64,000 nucleotides of DNA from Pasteurella oralis (lineage in GTDB: Bacteria > Pseudomonadota > Gammaproteobacteria > Enterobacterales > Pasteurellaceae), in assembly GCF_002850605.1 (NCBI RefSeq), contig NZ_NXGB01000008.1:42061-106060 (forward strand), written 5' to 3'. This document shows, in pieces, positions 30,216-40,563 of the stretch (within the stretch, counting starts at the first letter, position 1; the number at the start of each line of letters is the position of its first letter). Both the position numbers and the translations under genes were made by a program. Under the pieces are notes generated by a model. It was given only the letters and a program-made list of their open reading frames with translations, did no database searches and had not been told where the DNA came from.

Positions 30216-30743
30216 TTATTGTACAGCTGGAGTACCGTATTTTTCAGCTAATTCATTATTCATTTGAGTAAATTCATCTGTAATTTTGAGCAAAACATCT
30301 CTTTTTACTAACAATGCTTTCCCTCCAGCTTCTGAAGGATTCTGTTGTAATTTTACGTTATCAGCCATTAGTTCAGATGAAGTAATAAGTAAAATTTTTG
30401 CTTTTTCTTTTAAGTTAAGAACTTCAGCACTATAAATTGGTAATGTATCTAACTCTTTGACAATCCCATCGATTTCTTTTGAAAATGTGACTAACAGGGT
30501 TTCTAAGGCTTTAGTATCACCAGATTGTAAAATATCAACCAATTGCTGGTTGAGCGTAGCAATTTTTTCATTTTGTGCAAGTTGGAATTCAGTAAAGAGA
30601 GCAAAATCTGCTTTTGGATCAACTTGTATATGAGTTACTGAGGCATTTGTCTGTGTTTTTTCGTCCTTGTTAATAAATTGATCACAGGCAACTAAGCCTA
30701 AAGAGAAAAGCGTGATTACGCTGATTTTTGAGAATTTATCCAT
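30216..30743 (-). CDS. Predicted lipoprotein, unknown function
   Basis: The 175-residue product begins MDKFSKISVITLFSLGLVAC, a lipoprotein signal peptide with lipobox GLVA-C followed by Asp-Gln; aspartate at +2 would favour retention in the inner membrane by the Escherichia coli Lol rule. The mature part is mostly helical and acidic with long heptad-like stretches (QLAQNEKIATLNQQLVDIL). The frame is open to 30770, but ATG 30743 has an AAGGATAAG site just upstream. It stands alone between the CRISPR array and glmU. I recognise no family. Confidence 0.75.
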   Translation of the reverse strand: MDKFSKISVITLFSLGLVACDQFINKDEKTQTNASVTHIQVDPKADFALFTEFQLAQNEKIATLNQQLVDILQSGDTKALETLLVTFSKEIDGIVKELDTLPIYSAEVLNLKEKAKILLITSSELMADNVKLQQNPSEAGGKALLVKRDVLLKITDEFTQMNNELAEKYGTPAVQ

Positions 30744-30858
30744 ATTCTTATCCTTACTAATATAATTCAAATTATTAAAAATAATTTAAGCTTTGTACTA
30801 TACACTGCTTTGCTGTATCTGACAATTTTCTTTGTTTTATCTATAAACAAAGTTAGAT

Positions 30859-30864
30859 TATAAT
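30859..30864 (+). promoter_or_regulatory. Candidate glmU minus-10 element with upstream dyad
   Basis: TATAAT lies at 30859-30864, 42 bases before the glmU start. Just upstream CTTTGTTT (30830-30837) and AAACAAAG (30845-30852) form an exact inverted repeat that overlaps the minus-35 area, so a regulator could bind. No strong minus-35 hexamer is seen. Confidence 0.4.
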
Positions 30865-30905
30865 TTGGGGCAATGATTCGTTTTGTCAATCAACGAGAGA
30901 ATGTT

Positions 30906-32282
30906 ATGGAAACTAAACCATTAAGTATTGTTATTTTAGCTGCGGGTAAAGGAACTCGTATGTATTCTGACTTACCAAAAGTACTGCATAAAATCGCAGG
31001 TAAACCGATGGTAAAACATGTAATTAATACAGTGAAATCAATTCAGGCTAAAAATATTCATTTAGTTTATGGACATGGCGGTGAAGTCATGCAGCAACAT
31101 TTAAAAGATGAACCTGTTAACTGGGTATTACAAGCACAGCAGCTTGGCACAGGACATGCTATGCAACAAGCTGCGCCATTTTTTGCCGATGATGAAAATA
31201 TTTTAATGTTATATGGCGATGGTCCATTAATTCGTGCAGAAACGTTACAAAAATTAATTGCTGCAAAACCAGCAAATGGTATTGCGTTATTAACTGTCTT
31301 GCTAGATGAACCAATGGGCTATGGGCGGATTGTGCGTGAAAATGGTAATGTGGTTGCTATTGTTGAACAAAAAGATGCCAGCCCTGAGCAATTAAAAATC
31401 CAAGAAATTAATACGGGTGTATTAGTCGCTGAAGGTAAGAAGTTGAAAAAATGGTTAAGTCAGCTGACAAATAATAACGCACAGAGCGAATACTATATTA
31501 CGGATATCATCAGCCTTGCTAATCAAGATGGTTGCCAAGTTACCGCTGTGCAAGCTGAAGATTTTATGGAAGTAGAAGGTGTAAATAATCGCCAACAGCT
31601 TGCTCGATTAGAACGTTACTATCAGCGTCAACAAGCAGATCAGTTATTATTAGCAGGTGTCGCTTTAGCTGATCCCGAACGCTTTGATTTACGTGGTGAA
31701 TTAATACATGGTAAAGATGTGGAAATTGATATCAATGTAGTGATTGAAGGAAATGTAAAATTAGGTGATCGTGTGCGTATCGGCGCAGGTTGTGTGCTAA
31801 AAAACTGTGAAATTGGCGATGATGTAGAAATTAAGCCTTATTCTGTGTTAGAAGATGCGGTAGTTGGTCATTTATCACAAATTGGTCCTTTCTCTCGTTT
31901 ACGCCCAGGCGCAACACTAGCCGCAGAAACCCATATTGGCAACTTCGTCGAAATTAAAAAAGCTAATATTGGTAAAGGCTCTAAAGTGAACCATCTCAGT
32001 TACATAGGCGATGCTGAAATTGGGCAAAGTTGTAATGTTGGTGCGGGCGTGATTACCTGTAATTATGATGGTGCAAATAAATTTAAAACAGTGATTGGTG
32101 ATAATGTATTTGTGGGTTCAGATGTACAACTTATTGCACCTGTAACCGTTGAAAATGATGCAACGATCGGTGCTGGCACAACAGTAACAAAAAATGTCAA
32201 TTGCGGCGAATTAGTGATCGGTCGAGTACGGCAACGCCATATTCAAGACTGGCAACGCCCAACAAAACAAAGTAAAAAGTGA
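30906..32282 (+). CDS. glmU: Bifunctional GlcNAc-1-P uridyltransferase / GlcN-1-P acetyltransferase GlmU
   Basis: The 458-residue enzyme makes UDP-GlcNAc, the precursor of peptidoglycan and lipopolysaccharide. The N-terminal half is the pyrophosphorylase with [20 protein letters not shown]. The C-terminal half is a left-handed beta helix acetyltransferase with hexapeptide repeats and the conserved [10 protein letters not shown] segment. The frame is open from 30873, but ATG 30906 ([16 protein letters not shown]) with a GAGAGA site matches the family start. It stands alone in this direction. Confidence 0.97.
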   Translation: METKPLSIVILAAGKGTRMYSDLPKVLHKIAGKPMVKHVINTVKSIQAKNIHLVYGHGGEVMQQHLKDEPVNWVLQAQQLGTGHAMQQAAPFFADDENILMLYGDGPLIRAETLQKLIAAKPANGIALLTVLLDEPMGYGRIVRENGNVVAIVEQKDASPEQLKIQEINTGVLVAEGKKLKKWLSQLTNNNAQSEYYITDIISLANQDGCQVTAVQAEDFMEVEGVNNRQQLARLERYYQRQQADQLLLAGVALADPERFDLRGELIHGKDVEIDINVVIEGNVKLGDRVRIGAGCVLKNCEIGDDVEIKPYSVLEDAVVGHLSQIGPFSRLRPGATLAAETHIGNFVEIKKANIGKGSKVNHLSYIGDAEIGQSCNVGAGVITCNYDGANKFKTVIGDNVFVGSDVQLIAPVTVENDATIGAGTTVTKNVNCGELVIGRVRQRHIQDWQRPTKQSKK

Positions 32283-32514
32283 CCGCACTTTTAAATCAAA
32301 ATAGAGGAAAAATATTAGAGCAGCTAATTTAACGCTCAATTTCTTCCTCAACATAACTTTTGATTATTCGGAATTCCTTAACTGTGATTGATTGACATTT
32401 CGAAACTACCCTGTCTCACGACTTGTTAACAAGAGCAGAAGAATGAGTCTCAATTCATTACCCATTACTTTAGAAAATCCCCTCTTAATTTGAATCAGAG
32501 GGGAAAATATCGAA
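32283..32514. other. Intergenic region between convergent glmU and rhodanese genes
   Basis: It holds an uptake signal just after the glmU stop (32281-32291) and a minus-strand terminator near its right end. No open frame or RNA gene is evident in the remaining bases. Confidence 0.5.
32473..32508 (-). terminator. Terminator after rhodanese gene
   Basis: TCCCCTCT (32478-32485) and AGAGGGGA (32497-32504) pair in an eight-base GC-rich stem. Flanking A runs give a U tract on the minus-strand transcript. Confidence 0.75.
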
Positions 32515-33036
32515 TTATTTATTCCACGGCATTAAAGCCAATAATCGCGCCATACCACAAAAACCTGTGACACCTGCAAAAATCAAACCTGCGCCAACAA
32601 AGATTGGAAGGACAAAAAAATAAGGCGTTGCAACTAAACCTAAAATCGAGCCGAATAACACCAATGCACCTGCGGCAATTTGTACTTGACGCATCATTTC
32701 TAATGGCTGTTTTTTATCAAATACAACGGGTAAATTTGCCGCTTTCCAACCATCGATCCCCTTCTCAACAATATAGACTTCAGCACCACAATCAGTATAT
32801 TGCGCAAGTATCGCTTGTGCATTTTGCGTACGCATACCCGATTTACAATGGAAAATAATCACTTTTTGATCTTTTAACTGTGCACAAAGTCCCTGTTTTA
32901 ATTCATCTAACGGGATAGATTTTGCCCCTGCAATATGTTCGCGGCGATGTTCATCAGGCTGACGAATATCGACTAAAACTGCCCCTGCAAGACAACGTTG
33001 TTGTGCGTCTTGTGCTGAAATAATTGTCACAGACAT
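32515..33036 (-). CDS. Rhodanese-domain protein with C-terminal membrane domain (DUF2892-like)
   Basis: Residues 1-108 form a rhodanese sulfurtransferase domain with active-site C64 in the loop CKSGMRT. The C-terminal part (about 115-170) has two hydrophobic helices ending in a short GFCGMARLLALMPW motif, typical of the inner-membrane DUF2892 domain. This fused layout suggests a membrane-bound sulfur carrier or sulfide-handling enzyme with the rhodanese domain in the cytoplasm. AAAAGGAG seven bases before ATG 33036 supports the start. It is 26 bases downstream of pnuC in the same direction, so the two may share a transcript. The substrate is unknown. Confidence 0.88.
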   Translation of the reverse strand: MSVTIISAQDAQQRCLAGAVLVDIRQPDEHRREHIAGAKSIPLDELKQGLCAQLKDQKVIIFHCKSGMRTQNAQAILAQYTDCGAEVYIVEKGIDGWKAANLPVVFDKKQPLEMMRQVQIAAGALVLFGSILGLVATPYFFVLPIFVGAGLIFAGVTGFCGMARLLALMPWNK

Positions 33037-33062
33037 GGAATTCTCCTTTTGTCAGATGTAAT

Positions 33063-33764
33063 TTATACTTTTGCTTTCTCGAGTTTGCGCCAGTTGTAAT
33101 AACCATAAAGCGAATTTAATAAATAAGCAAAATACATTGCAACGATAGATAATGAACCTTCTTTTGCTTGCATCCAAAGCGCGATAGAAATTACGTTAAG
33201 TGCAATCCATAAAATCCACTGTTCACGATAACGTAACACCATAAGTAATTGCGCCACTACCACAATAACTGTAGTTAAACCATCTAATCCTACGACACTT
33301 CCACCAGCAGATTTTAGTGCTTGTACAAATAATAACGTACCGACGGTAATTGCAGATAATGTCATTATCCAACCTTTTAAAGTTAAAGATTTACTAATGA
33401 CACTTTCAGTATGGGAAGCACCTTTTTGCAAATTATCTTTCCATAAGAAATAACCGATAAATTGTGCAGGAATATACACATAAAGTACGGTATTCATTTC
33501 ACCAATATAATTGGCTTGCCAAGCCACATAAAAATAAGTATAGGCAAAAATTAAGCCAAAGAAATAATTACTAATTTTTCCCTTACTGACAAAAACCACA
33601 CATAAAATCCCTGCAATACCAGAAATCATGGCGAGTAACGAATCTGGTTCAATAATATAAACAATGACTTGTACAGAAAGAAAAATGGCTAGCCACACTA
33701 GTTCAAATGGTTTCCAGCCGCCTAAAAACTCATTTTTAATCACTTCTAAATTTAGCTTCATCAT
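33063..33764 (-). CDS. pnuC: Nicotinamide riboside transporter PnuC
   Basis: The 233-residue membrane protein has about seven hydrophobic helices and PnuC-type aromatic motifs (NYFFGLIFAYTYFYVAWQANYIGEM and, near the C-terminus, LNSLYGYYNWRKLEK; each given here only as landmarks). PnuC imports nicotinamide riboside, which supports NAD synthesis; Pasteurellaceae lack de novo NAD synthesis and many depend on this route. GAGG six bases before ATG 33764 sets the start. An inverted repeat lies upstream. Confidence 0.94.
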   Translation of the reverse strand: MMKLNLEVIKNEFLGGWKPFELVWLAIFLSVQVIVYIIEPDSLLAMISGIAGILCVVFVSKGKISNYFFGLIFAYTYFYVAWQANYIGEMNTVLYVYIPAQFIGYFLWKDNLQKGASHTESVISKSLTLKGWIMTLSAITVGTLLFVQALKSAGGSVVGLDGLTTVIVVVAQLLMVLRYREQWILWIALNVISIALWMQAKEGSLSIVAMYFAYLLNSLYGYYNWRKLEKAKV

Positions 33765-33807
33765 AAATTGCCTCGCTTTGTGAATTCGAAAAATACACTT
33801 TTTTGTT

Positions 33808-33837
33808 AAGTTAAAAACTCAAAAAGCCTTTTAACTT
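33808..33837. promoter_or_regulatory. Inverted repeat upstream of pnuC
   Basis: AAGTTAAAA (33808-33816) and TTTTAACTT (33829-33837) form a nine-base exact inverted repeat in the 298-base pnuC-rapA gap. It could be an operator or a leader hairpin of pnuC. It does not match the enterobacterial NadR consensus TGTTTA-N6-TAAACA. The rest of the gap is AT-rich and holds both divergent promoters, which I cannot place exactly. Confidence 0.35.
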
Positions 33838-34062
33838 GTTAAAATATGTACAAAATTCTCACACTTTCGTTGTAGCATGTCAATCACAAGCTACATCCAC
33901 TTAATACAAATTAAAATAAAACATAAATTTGTGACATATGGAATAAATTCTCATATTTTTTCTAAGCATAACTAAACGCTACATTTCATTTTATTTTTTA
34001 ACTTAACATCGCTAAAATAGCTGGCTATTTTTTATAAAAACAATAAGAGAAAGTAATTACAT

Positions 34063-36966
34063 ATGGCATTTGCAGTAGGTCAACGTTGGATCAGTGAAAG
34101 TGAAAATAATCTTGGTTTAGGGGTTATCGTAAGCATTGATATACGTAGCGTCACTATTTTATTCCCAGCTTCAGAAGAACAGCGCATTTATGCTTTAGAT
34201 GCAGCACCTTTAACCCGCGTCTTATTTCAAGTTGGTGATGAAATCAGCCATCATGAAGGTTGGAAAGCTCGTATCTTAGAAATTTTAGAAAACAAAGGGG
34301 TGGCATTTTATTTAGTTAAACGTCTTGATACTCATGAAGAAACCACTATTCATGAGATGGACTTAGCCCACCAAATCACGTTCAGTAAACCACAAGATCG
34401 TTTATTTACTGCACAAATTGACCGCAATGAACACTTTGCCTTACGTTACAATGCGTTAACACATCAACAAGCTCAGTTCCAATCGCCATTACGTGGTTTA
34501 CGTGGTATTCGCGCAGGGCTTATCCCCCATCAATTACATATTGCCAAAGAAGTGGGACAACGTAGTGCACCGCGTGTGTTATTAGCAGATGAAGTGGGTT
34601 TAGGCAAAACCATTGAGGCAGGCATGATTTTACAACAGCAATTGTTTGCAGAAAAAGTGGAACGTGTGCTGATTATTGTACCTGAAACACTGCAACATCA
34701 ATGGTTAGTTGAAATGCTACGCCGCTTTAACTTACATTTTTCGTTGTTTGATGAAGAACGTTGTGCTGATTTTGAAGATCCGACCTCAGCATTATGGGTC
34801 AATCCGTTTACGACGGAGTCACAAATTATCTGCGCCTTAGATTGGTTACGTACAATACCAAAACGAGTAGAACAACTCCTAGAAGCTGGGTTTGACATGC
34901 TGATTGTTGATGAAGCACATCATCTTGCATGGTCAGAAGAAAACCCAAGTTTAGAATATCAACTCGTAGAGCAACTTTCGCGCCAAATTCCAACCGTATT
35001 ATTACTCACAGCTACCCCAGAACAATTAGGTCAAGAAAGCCACTTTGCGCGTTTAAGTCTGCTCGACCCTAATCGCTTCTATGATTACAACTCCTTCGTT
35101 CAAGAACAGCGACAATATCAACTTGTTGCCGATGCGGTGCAAAGTTTATTGGCTGATAGTCTATTAAGTACGCTAGAAAAAAATCATATTGCTGATCTAT
35201 TAGCAGAACAAGATGTGGAGCCGATGTTCAAAGTTATTGATTCTCAAGCAAACTCAGAACAAAAGACGCTTGCCCGTCAAGAGTTAATTAATAATTTAAT
35301 TGATCGTCATGGTACAAGCCGAGTGTTATTTCGCAACACTAGACAAGCTGTTAAAGGGTTCCCTCATCGAACCTATAACCAAATTACACTAGGGTTACCA
35401 AAACAATATAGCAATGCGACGAATGTATTGACTATGCTAGGTGAAATCGCAGAGAAAGATGTCTTCTATCCTGAACAAATGTTCCAAAAGCTCAACCCCG
35501 AAGCACGTTGGTGGGAGTTTGATCCACGTGTTGAATGGCTCATCACATTTCTCAAAAACCACCGTGCTGAAAAAGTATTAGTGATTTGCCGCCACGCAAA
35601 TACCGCAATTCAATTAGAACAGGCATTGCGTGAAAAAGAAGCAATTCGTGCTGCCGTGTTCCATGAAAAAATGACGATTATTGAGCGCGATCGCGCAGCG
35701 GCTTATTTTGCACAACAAGAAGAAGGAGCGCAAGTATTACTCAGTTCAAGTATTGGTTCAGAAGGACGTAACTTCCAATTTGCCTGTCATCTTGTGTTAT
35801 TCAACTTACCTGATAATCCTGATTTATTAGAACAATGTATTGGGCGCTTGGATCGCATTGGACAAACACGTGATATTCAAATCCATGTCCCTTGTTTTGC
35901 TGACAGCGCGCAAGCTATACTCGCTCGTTGGTATCATGAAGGTTTAAATGCCTTTGAAGAAACTTGTCCAATGGGCATGACATTGTTTGACCAACATCAA
36001 CAACAATTGCGCCAAATTTTACAAAAACCGACCGCACTTGATGGCTTCGATACCTTCATCGCTCAAACACGCAAACAGCAAATTGCTCTTAAACAAGCCT
36101 TAGAAAAAGGACGTGACCGTTTATTAGAATTAAATTCAAACGGTGGCGAAACCGCTCAACAACTCGCGAATGCTATTGCTGAACAAGATAGTTCAACCGA
36201 ACTTGTCAACTTTGCTTTGAACTTGTTTGATATTATTGGCGTGGAACAAGAAGATTTAGGCGAAAAATCGATCGTAATTACACCAACAGGCACAATGCTA
36301 GTGCCAGATTTCCCGGGTTTAAGAGAAGAAGGCACTACGGTCACCTTTGATCGTCAACTTTCTCTTGCTCGTGAAGATCTCGAGTTTTTAAGCTGGGATC
36401 ATCCAATGATTCGTCATGGTATTGATCTCATCACTTCGGGCGATATTGGTAAAAGCGCGGTCAGTTTATTGATTAATAAAGCGCTACCAGCTGGTACACT
36501 TTTGCTCGAAATGATCTATGTGGTTGAGGCTCAAGCCCCTAAAGGTTTACAATTAACGCGTTTCTTACCGCCGACGCCAATTCGTTTGTTATTAGATCAA
36601 AAAGGTAATAATTTAGCAGAGCAAGTTTCTTTCAATGCTTTACAAAAGCAGTTAAAGCCGATTGGTAAAAACATGGCAAACAAAGTGGTGAAAATGGTGC
36701 GTTCTAATGTGGAACAATTAATTAAGCAAAGTGAGCAAAAAGTCGTTGCGCAAGCGAAACAAATTATCCACAATGCACAGCAGCTTGCGGATCAAACGCT
36801 CAGTGCTGAATTAGATCGTTTAACTGCATTACAAGCGGTAAATAAAAACATTCGCCAAGATGAAATAGACGCGCTCGAGAACACCCGTGTACAATCTCTT
36901 GCCCAGCTACAACAAGCTACATGGCGCTTAGATAGTTTGCGTGTAATTGTGAGTAACAAAGAATAA
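34063..36966 (+). CDS. rapA: RNA polymerase-associated Swi2/Snf2 ATPase RapA (HepA)
   Basis: The 967-residue protein is full-length RapA, which recycles stalled RNA polymerase. N-terminal Tudor-like domains (about 1-105) precede the Snf2 ATPase. Walker A is in [18 protein letters not shown], the DEAH box is in [11 protein letters not shown], and motif VI is in [18 protein letters not shown]. The C-terminal half is RapA-specific, with a long helical spacer. It stands alone and is divergent from pnuC. The ATG at 34063 gives the normal family start ([20 protein letters not shown]). Confidence 0.97.
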   Translation: MAFAVGQRWISESENNLGLGVIVSIDIRSVTILFPASEEQRIYALDAAPLTRVLFQVGDEISHHEGWKARILEILENKGVAFYLVKRLDTHEETTIHEMDLAHQITFSKPQDRLFTAQIDRNEHFALRYNALTHQQAQFQSPLRGLRGIRAGLIPHQLHIAKEVGQRSAPRVLLADEVGLGKTIEAGMILQQQLFAEKVERVLIIVPETLQHQWLVEMLRRFNLHFSLFDEERCADFEDPTSALWVNPFTTESQIICALDWLRTIPKRVEQLLEAGFDMLIVDEAHHLAWSEENPSLEYQLVEQLSRQIPTVLLLTATPEQLGQESHFARLSLLDPNRFYDYNSFVQEQRQYQLVADAVQSLLADSLLSTLEKNHIADLLAEQDVEPMFKVIDSQANSEQKTLARQELINNLIDRHGTSRVLFRNTRQAVKGFPHRTYNQITLGLPKQYSNATNVLTMLGEIAEKDVFYPEQMFQKLNPEARWWEFDPRVEWLITFLKNHRAEKVLVICRHANTAIQLEQALREKEAIRAAVFHEKMTIIERDRAAAYFAQQEEGAQVLLSSSIGSEGRNFQFACHLVLFNLPDNPDLLEQCIGRLDRIGQTRDIQIHVPCFADSAQAILARWYHEGLNAFEETCPMGMTLFDQHQQQLRQILQKPTALDGFDTFIAQTRKQQIALKQALEKGRDRLLELNSNGGETAQQLANAIAEQDSSTELVNFALNLFDIIGVEQEDLGEKSIVITPTGTMLVPDFPGLREEGTTVTFDRQLSLAREDLEFLSWDHPMIRHGIDLITSGDIGKSAVSLLINKALPAGTLLLEMIYVVEAQAPKGLQLTRFLPPTPIRLLLDQKGNNLAEQVSFNALQKQLKPIGKNMANKVVKMVRSNVEQLIKQSEQKVVAQAKQIIHNAQQLADQTLSAELDRLTALQAVNKNIRQDEIDALENTRVQSLAQLQQATWRLDSLRVIVSNKE

Positions 36967-37206
36967 AACTTTTAAAAAAAGCACCACACTTGTTAGAAAA
37001 TCGTAGCACAGGACAAGCGCTTGTCTCTGCCGAAATTGAATAAAGATTAAACGTAAAAGAACATCCCCATATAAACTATCCAAACACAATCACCTATTTT
37101 TCGCCAAAAGCTTGTGTGAGACAAAAATAGTTTAGTCGGGGATTAGCTTTAGTTACTTTTTTACACACAAACAAAGTAACAAATTAAACTCGAAACAGAA
37201 AATAAA
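36967..37206. promoter_or_regulatory. rapA-rluA intergenic region with 14-base palindrome
   Basis: GACAAGCGCTTGTC at 37012-37025 is an exact 14-base palindrome without a loop, better suited to a dimeric DNA-binding protein than to a terminator. No T run follows. No frame longer than a few codons looks coding here. Confidence 0.35.
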
Positions 37207-37866
37207 ATGGCACTAATCACTTACAATCCTCCTACAGAACCTTACCTCGACATCGTTCACTATGATGATCATTTTGTTGTCATCAATAAACCGAGTGGCT
37301 TACTTTCTGTGCCTGGTAATCAACCGCAATATTATGATAGTGCGATGTCACGTGTAAAAGAAAAATACGGTTTCTGTGAACCTGCTCATCGTTTAGATAT
37401 GTCAACTAGCGGATTGATTCTCTTTGCACTCAGTAAAGCAGCCGATCGCGAATTAAAGCGTCAATTTCGTGAACGTGAACCCCAAAAACAGTATCAAGCA
37501 TTGGTTTGGGGACATGTTGAGCAAGAACAAGGAGAAGTGAATTTCCCTTTGATCTGTGATTGGGAAAATCGTCCTCGCCAAAAAATTTGCTTTGAGCGCG
37601 GTAAAAGAGCGGTCACGTTGTACCAAGTTTTGGTACGTTATCCAAACAACACAACAAGAGTGAGATTAACTCCAATTACAGGGCGTTCCCACCAACTGCG
37701 TCTGCATATGCTTGGATTAGGACACCCTATTCTGGGCGATAAATTCTATGCGCCGCCACAAGCAAAAGCATTATCGACACGTTTATGCTTACATGCCGAA
37801 CGCTTAGAATTTACTCACCCTATTAATCAACAAAGCTTGTTATTTGAAGTAAAACCCGAGTTTTAA
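37207..37866 (+). CDS. rluA: 23S rRNA/tRNA pseudouridine synthase RluA
   Basis: The 219-residue protein has the catalytic motif HRLDMSTSGLILFAL with the active-site aspartate, plus GRSHQLRLHM and GHPILGDKFY. There is no S4 domain, matching RluA rather than RluC or RluD. RluA isomerises U746 of 23S rRNA and U32 of some tRNAs. In enterobacteria rluA is also next to rapA, as here, which supports the name. It is 62 bases upstream of yihI. Confidence 0.95.
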   Translation: MALITYNPPTEPYLDIVHYDDHFVVINKPSGLLSVPGNQPQYYDSAMSRVKEKYGFCEPAHRLDMSTSGLILFALSKAADRELKRQFREREPQKQYQALVWGHVEQEQGEVNFPLICDWENRPRQKICFERGKRAVTLYQVLVRYPNNTTRVRLTPITGRSHQLRLHMLGLGHPILGDKFYAPPQAKALSTRLCLHAERLEFTHPINQQSLLFEVKPEF

Positions 37867-37928
37867 TTAAGTAAAAATGGTTTTAAATGGTACAATCTGC
37901 AACCAACTATTGAGAAAGAGAAAACAAT

Positions 37929-38498
37929 ATGGCTCGTAAGAAAAAAACTCGTCGCGTGACGGATATTATGCCTGCACGTAAGACGGATAAAAAAGTCGAA
38001 ATGCCTAAGGCAAAACCTGGCAGAAAATTAACGCGTTATGAGTTAGATGCTAAAGCACGTGAAGATAAAAAGAAACGTAAACATAAAGGATTAGCCTCAG
38101 GTTCACGCCATAGCGCAGTAGATAGTAGTACACATAATCAAAGCTTAGAGAGAAAAGATCCACGCATTGGCAGCCGTAAAAAAGTGCCGTTAATCGTTGA
38201 GTTTGTGAATAAACCTGAAAAAGGCATGATAATTCCTGCTGTTAAATTGGAAGAAAAAGTGAAAAAACATGATCCAATGCTGGAATTAGAACAACTGGAA
38301 AATAACGAATGTTTGAATCAATTGTTGGATGAACTGGATGCAGGCAAAACCCTAACGATAGAAGACCAACAATTTGTTGATGAATGTTTAGCACGTATTG
38401 CGCAATTAATGGATGAACTCGGAATTAGTGACGAAGAAGAGACAGAAGAAGATTTATATCGCACTTTCGAAAAAATCGATATCAACCAATTTAGATAA
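37929..38498 (+). CDS. yihI: Der GTPase-activating protein YihI
   Basis: The 189-residue protein has a very basic, disordered N-terminus ([20 protein letters not shown]) and an acidic C-terminal part ([20 protein letters not shown]), the two-pole layout of YihI. YihI stimulates GTP hydrolysis by Der, a GTPase needed for 50S subunit assembly. The neighbour hemN is also its neighbour in enterobacteria. The next gene begins five bases after its stop, so the two are probably translated from one mRNA. Confidence 0.92.
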   Translation: MARKKKTRRVTDIMPARKTDKKVEMPKAKPGRKLTRYELDAKAREDKKKRKHKGLASGSRHSAVDSSTHNQSLERKDPRIGSRKKVPLIVEFVNKPEKGMIIPAVKLEEKVKKHDPMLELEQLENNECLNQLLDELDAGKTLTIEDQQFVDECLARIAQLMDELGISDEEETEEDLYRTFEKIDINQFR

Positions 38499-38503
38499 AA
38501 GTT

Positions 38504-38938
38504 ATGTGGACAACCCTTTTAATCATTATTGCTGTACTTATTATCGTTGCGATGGCAGCTTATGCAGGCTATTTGTTACTGATGTTACAAAAACAGAAAA
38601 AAGCGATCCAGCACGCACGCAACGCTAGAACACTGCGCCTCAAAGAGAGTATTGTGATCATTGCTAAAGCAATGCAGAATGGCGACTGTAATCATTCTGA
38701 AGGAGTACTACGGCTCAAAATGTTACTAGAACCACTAGGTAAAAAGTTAAAAAGCTATCAAGCCATGCATCAGCTTTATGAAGTCGTGATGGACATGCCA
38801 ACTCATGAAAAACGTCGTGAATTAAAGAAAAATGAACGAATGCGTTTAGATTTACAACGTGAAAGTGTTGAAGCAGAGTTAGAAAAGCAAATTTTGTTGG
38901 AGATTCATCAGTTATTAGCTGATATGGAACATATTTAA
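38504..38938 (+). CDS. DUF2489-like membrane-anchored protein
   Basis: The 144-residue product has one N-terminal membrane helix (about 3-26, LLIIIAVLIIVAMAAYAGYLL) and a charged helical cytoplasmic domain with clusters KKNERMRLDLQRESVEAELE. It fits the DUF2489 family found between yihI and hemN in this group. Function is unknown; the tight spacing after yihI (five bases) and before hemN (16 bases) suggests one operon. Confidence 0.8.
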   Translation: MWTTLLIIIAVLIIVAMAAYAGYLLLMLQKQKKAIQHARNARTLRLKESIVIIAKAMQNGDCNHSEGVLRLKMLLEPLGKKLKSYQAMHQLYEVVMDMPTHEKRRELKKNERMRLDLQRESVEAELEKQILLEIHQLLADMEHI

Positions 38939-38954
38939 TTTTGAGGGGGACACA

Positions 38955-40322
38955 ATGTCCGAGATTATTTGGGACTTGGCATTAATTCAAAAGTATAACT
39001 ATTCTGGTCCACGTTATACATCTTATCCGACCGCACTGGAATTTAATGAAAATTATACAAATCTGGATTTTATTCAGGCAGCACAACGTTATCCTGAACG
39101 CCCACTTTCTCTTTATATTCATATTCCTTTCTGCCACAAACTTTGCTATTTCTGTGCATGTAATAAGGTGATCACGCGTCATCAGCACAAAGCCGATATT
39201 TATCTGGATTTTTTAGAAAAAGAAATCGAAACTCGTGCGCCTTTATTCAAAAATCGCATTGTAACTCAAGTGCATTGGGGCGGTGGCACGCCCACTTATT
39301 TAAGCGAAGTACAATCTTCACGCTTAATGTCAATGCTACGTCAGCATTTTACCATTGCGCCTAATGCTGAAATCAGTATTGAGATCGATCCACGTGAAAT
39401 TGAATTACCAATGCTTGATCATTTACATCGTATTGGCTTTAACCGTATGAGTATGGGCGTACAAGATTTTAATAAAGATGTACAAAAAGCGGTCAATCGT
39501 GAACAGGATGAATACTTTATTGCAGCATTATTACAACGTGCACAGGAATTAGGCTTTCAATCGACTAATCTTGACTTAATCTATGGTTTACCCCTACAAA
39601 ACGTAGACAGTTTTATGTTCACCCTACAAAAGGTTATTGCACTGAATCCTGACCGTTTAAGTGTGTTTAACTATGCGCATTTACCAAGCCGTTTTGCTGG
39701 TCAAGCCAAAATTAAAAATGACCAACTGCCTGCGCCAGAAACCAAATTAACTATCTTGCAAAAAATGATCGAAACGCTAGGTCATGCAGGTTATAAATTT
39801 ATCGGTATGGATCACTTTGCAAAACCTGATGATGAATTGGCAATTGCACAACAACACGGTGTATTACATCGCAATTTCCAAGGTTATACCACGCAAGAAG
39901 AATGTGATTTGTTAGGTTTAGGCGTCTCCGCAATTAGTTTATTAGGGGATACTTACGCACAAAATCAAAAAGAATTAAAACATTATTATACTGCCGTAGA
40001 TAATACCGGCATTGCTTTACATAAAGGCTTTTTGATGAGCCAAGAAGACTGCTTACGCCGTGATGTGATTAAACAGCTTATCTGTAACTTTAAATTAGAT
40101 TATCAACCTATTGAACAGCAATATAATGTTCAATTCAAATCGCATTTTGCCGAAGATTTAGCCTTACTTGACCCCTTAGCCAAAGACGGTTTATTAGAGA
40201 TTGGCGCAGATAACATCCAAGTTTCGGCTAAAGGACGTTTATTAATTCGTAATATTTGTTTATGTTTCGATACTTATTCAAGAGCACAAGCCAAACGCCA
40301 GCAATTCTCTAGAATCATCTAA
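38955..40322 (+). CDS. hemN: Oxygen-independent coproporphyrinogen III oxidase HemN
   Basis: The 455-residue radical SAM enzyme decarboxylates coproporphyrinogen III without oxygen. The 4Fe-4S motif is in IPFCHKLCYFCACNKV, matching the HemN-specific CX3CX2CXC. A SAM-binding GGGTPT follows, and the C-terminal HemN domain is complete. A strong GAGGGGG site precedes ATG 38955. It complements the hemCD genes elsewhere in this window. A terminator lies about 90 bases downstream. Confidence 0.97.
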   Translation: MSEIIWDLALIQKYNYSGPRYTSYPTALEFNENYTNLDFIQAAQRYPERPLSLYIHIPFCHKLCYFCACNKVITRHQHKADIYLDFLEKEIETRAPLFKNRIVTQVHWGGGTPTYLSEVQSSRLMSMLRQHFTIAPNAEISIEIDPREIELPMLDHLHRIGFNRMSMGVQDFNKDVQKAVNREQDEYFIAALLQRAQELGFQSTNLDLIYGLPLQNVDSFMFTLQKVIALNPDRLSVFNYAHLPSRFAGQAKIKNDQLPAPETKLTILQKMIETLGHAGYKFIGMDHFAKPDDELAIAQQHGVLHRNFQGYTTQEECDLLGLGVSAISLLGDTYAQNQKELKHYYTAVDNTGIALHKGFLMSQEDCLRRDVIKQLICNFKLDYQPIEQQYNVQFKSHFAEDLALLDPLAKDGLLEIGADNIQVSAKGRLLIRNICLCFDTYSRAQAKRQQFSRII

Positions 40323-40410
40323 ACAAAACTTTGAAAAAGTACCGCACTTTTGATCATGCGTGTAATAAAAAATAGCTTAATTTTCTGTGCAAAAATCAGC
40401 ATAAAGTTAG

Positions 40411-40440
40411 AGAAAGCGACTTAGTTGGTTCGCTTTTCTT
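40411..40440 (+). terminator. Terminator after hemN
   Basis: GAAAGCGA (40412-40419) pairs with TCGCTTTTC (40430-40438), followed by a T-rich tract. It ends the yihI-DUF2489-hemN transcript. Confidence 0.75.
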
Positions 40441-40563
40441 TGCTTGTTTTGTTTTACACCACATAAAAGTCAAAAAAGTGTTGTATGCTATCAAAAGTAG
40501 CAATACGCATAAAGTAAATCGCCATCAGCGATGGCTTGATAAACAAACTACAAGGAAATCAAT

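Noticed and set aside
30830..30852. Possible NadR site (TGTTT...TAAACA) before glmU
   Set aside because: The spacing is 17 rather than 18 bases, one half-site is imperfect, and glmU is not an NAD gene.
32283..32514. Possible insertion-sequence remnant after glmU
   Set aside because: No terminal inverted repeats, target duplication or transposase-like peptide could be found in either strand.
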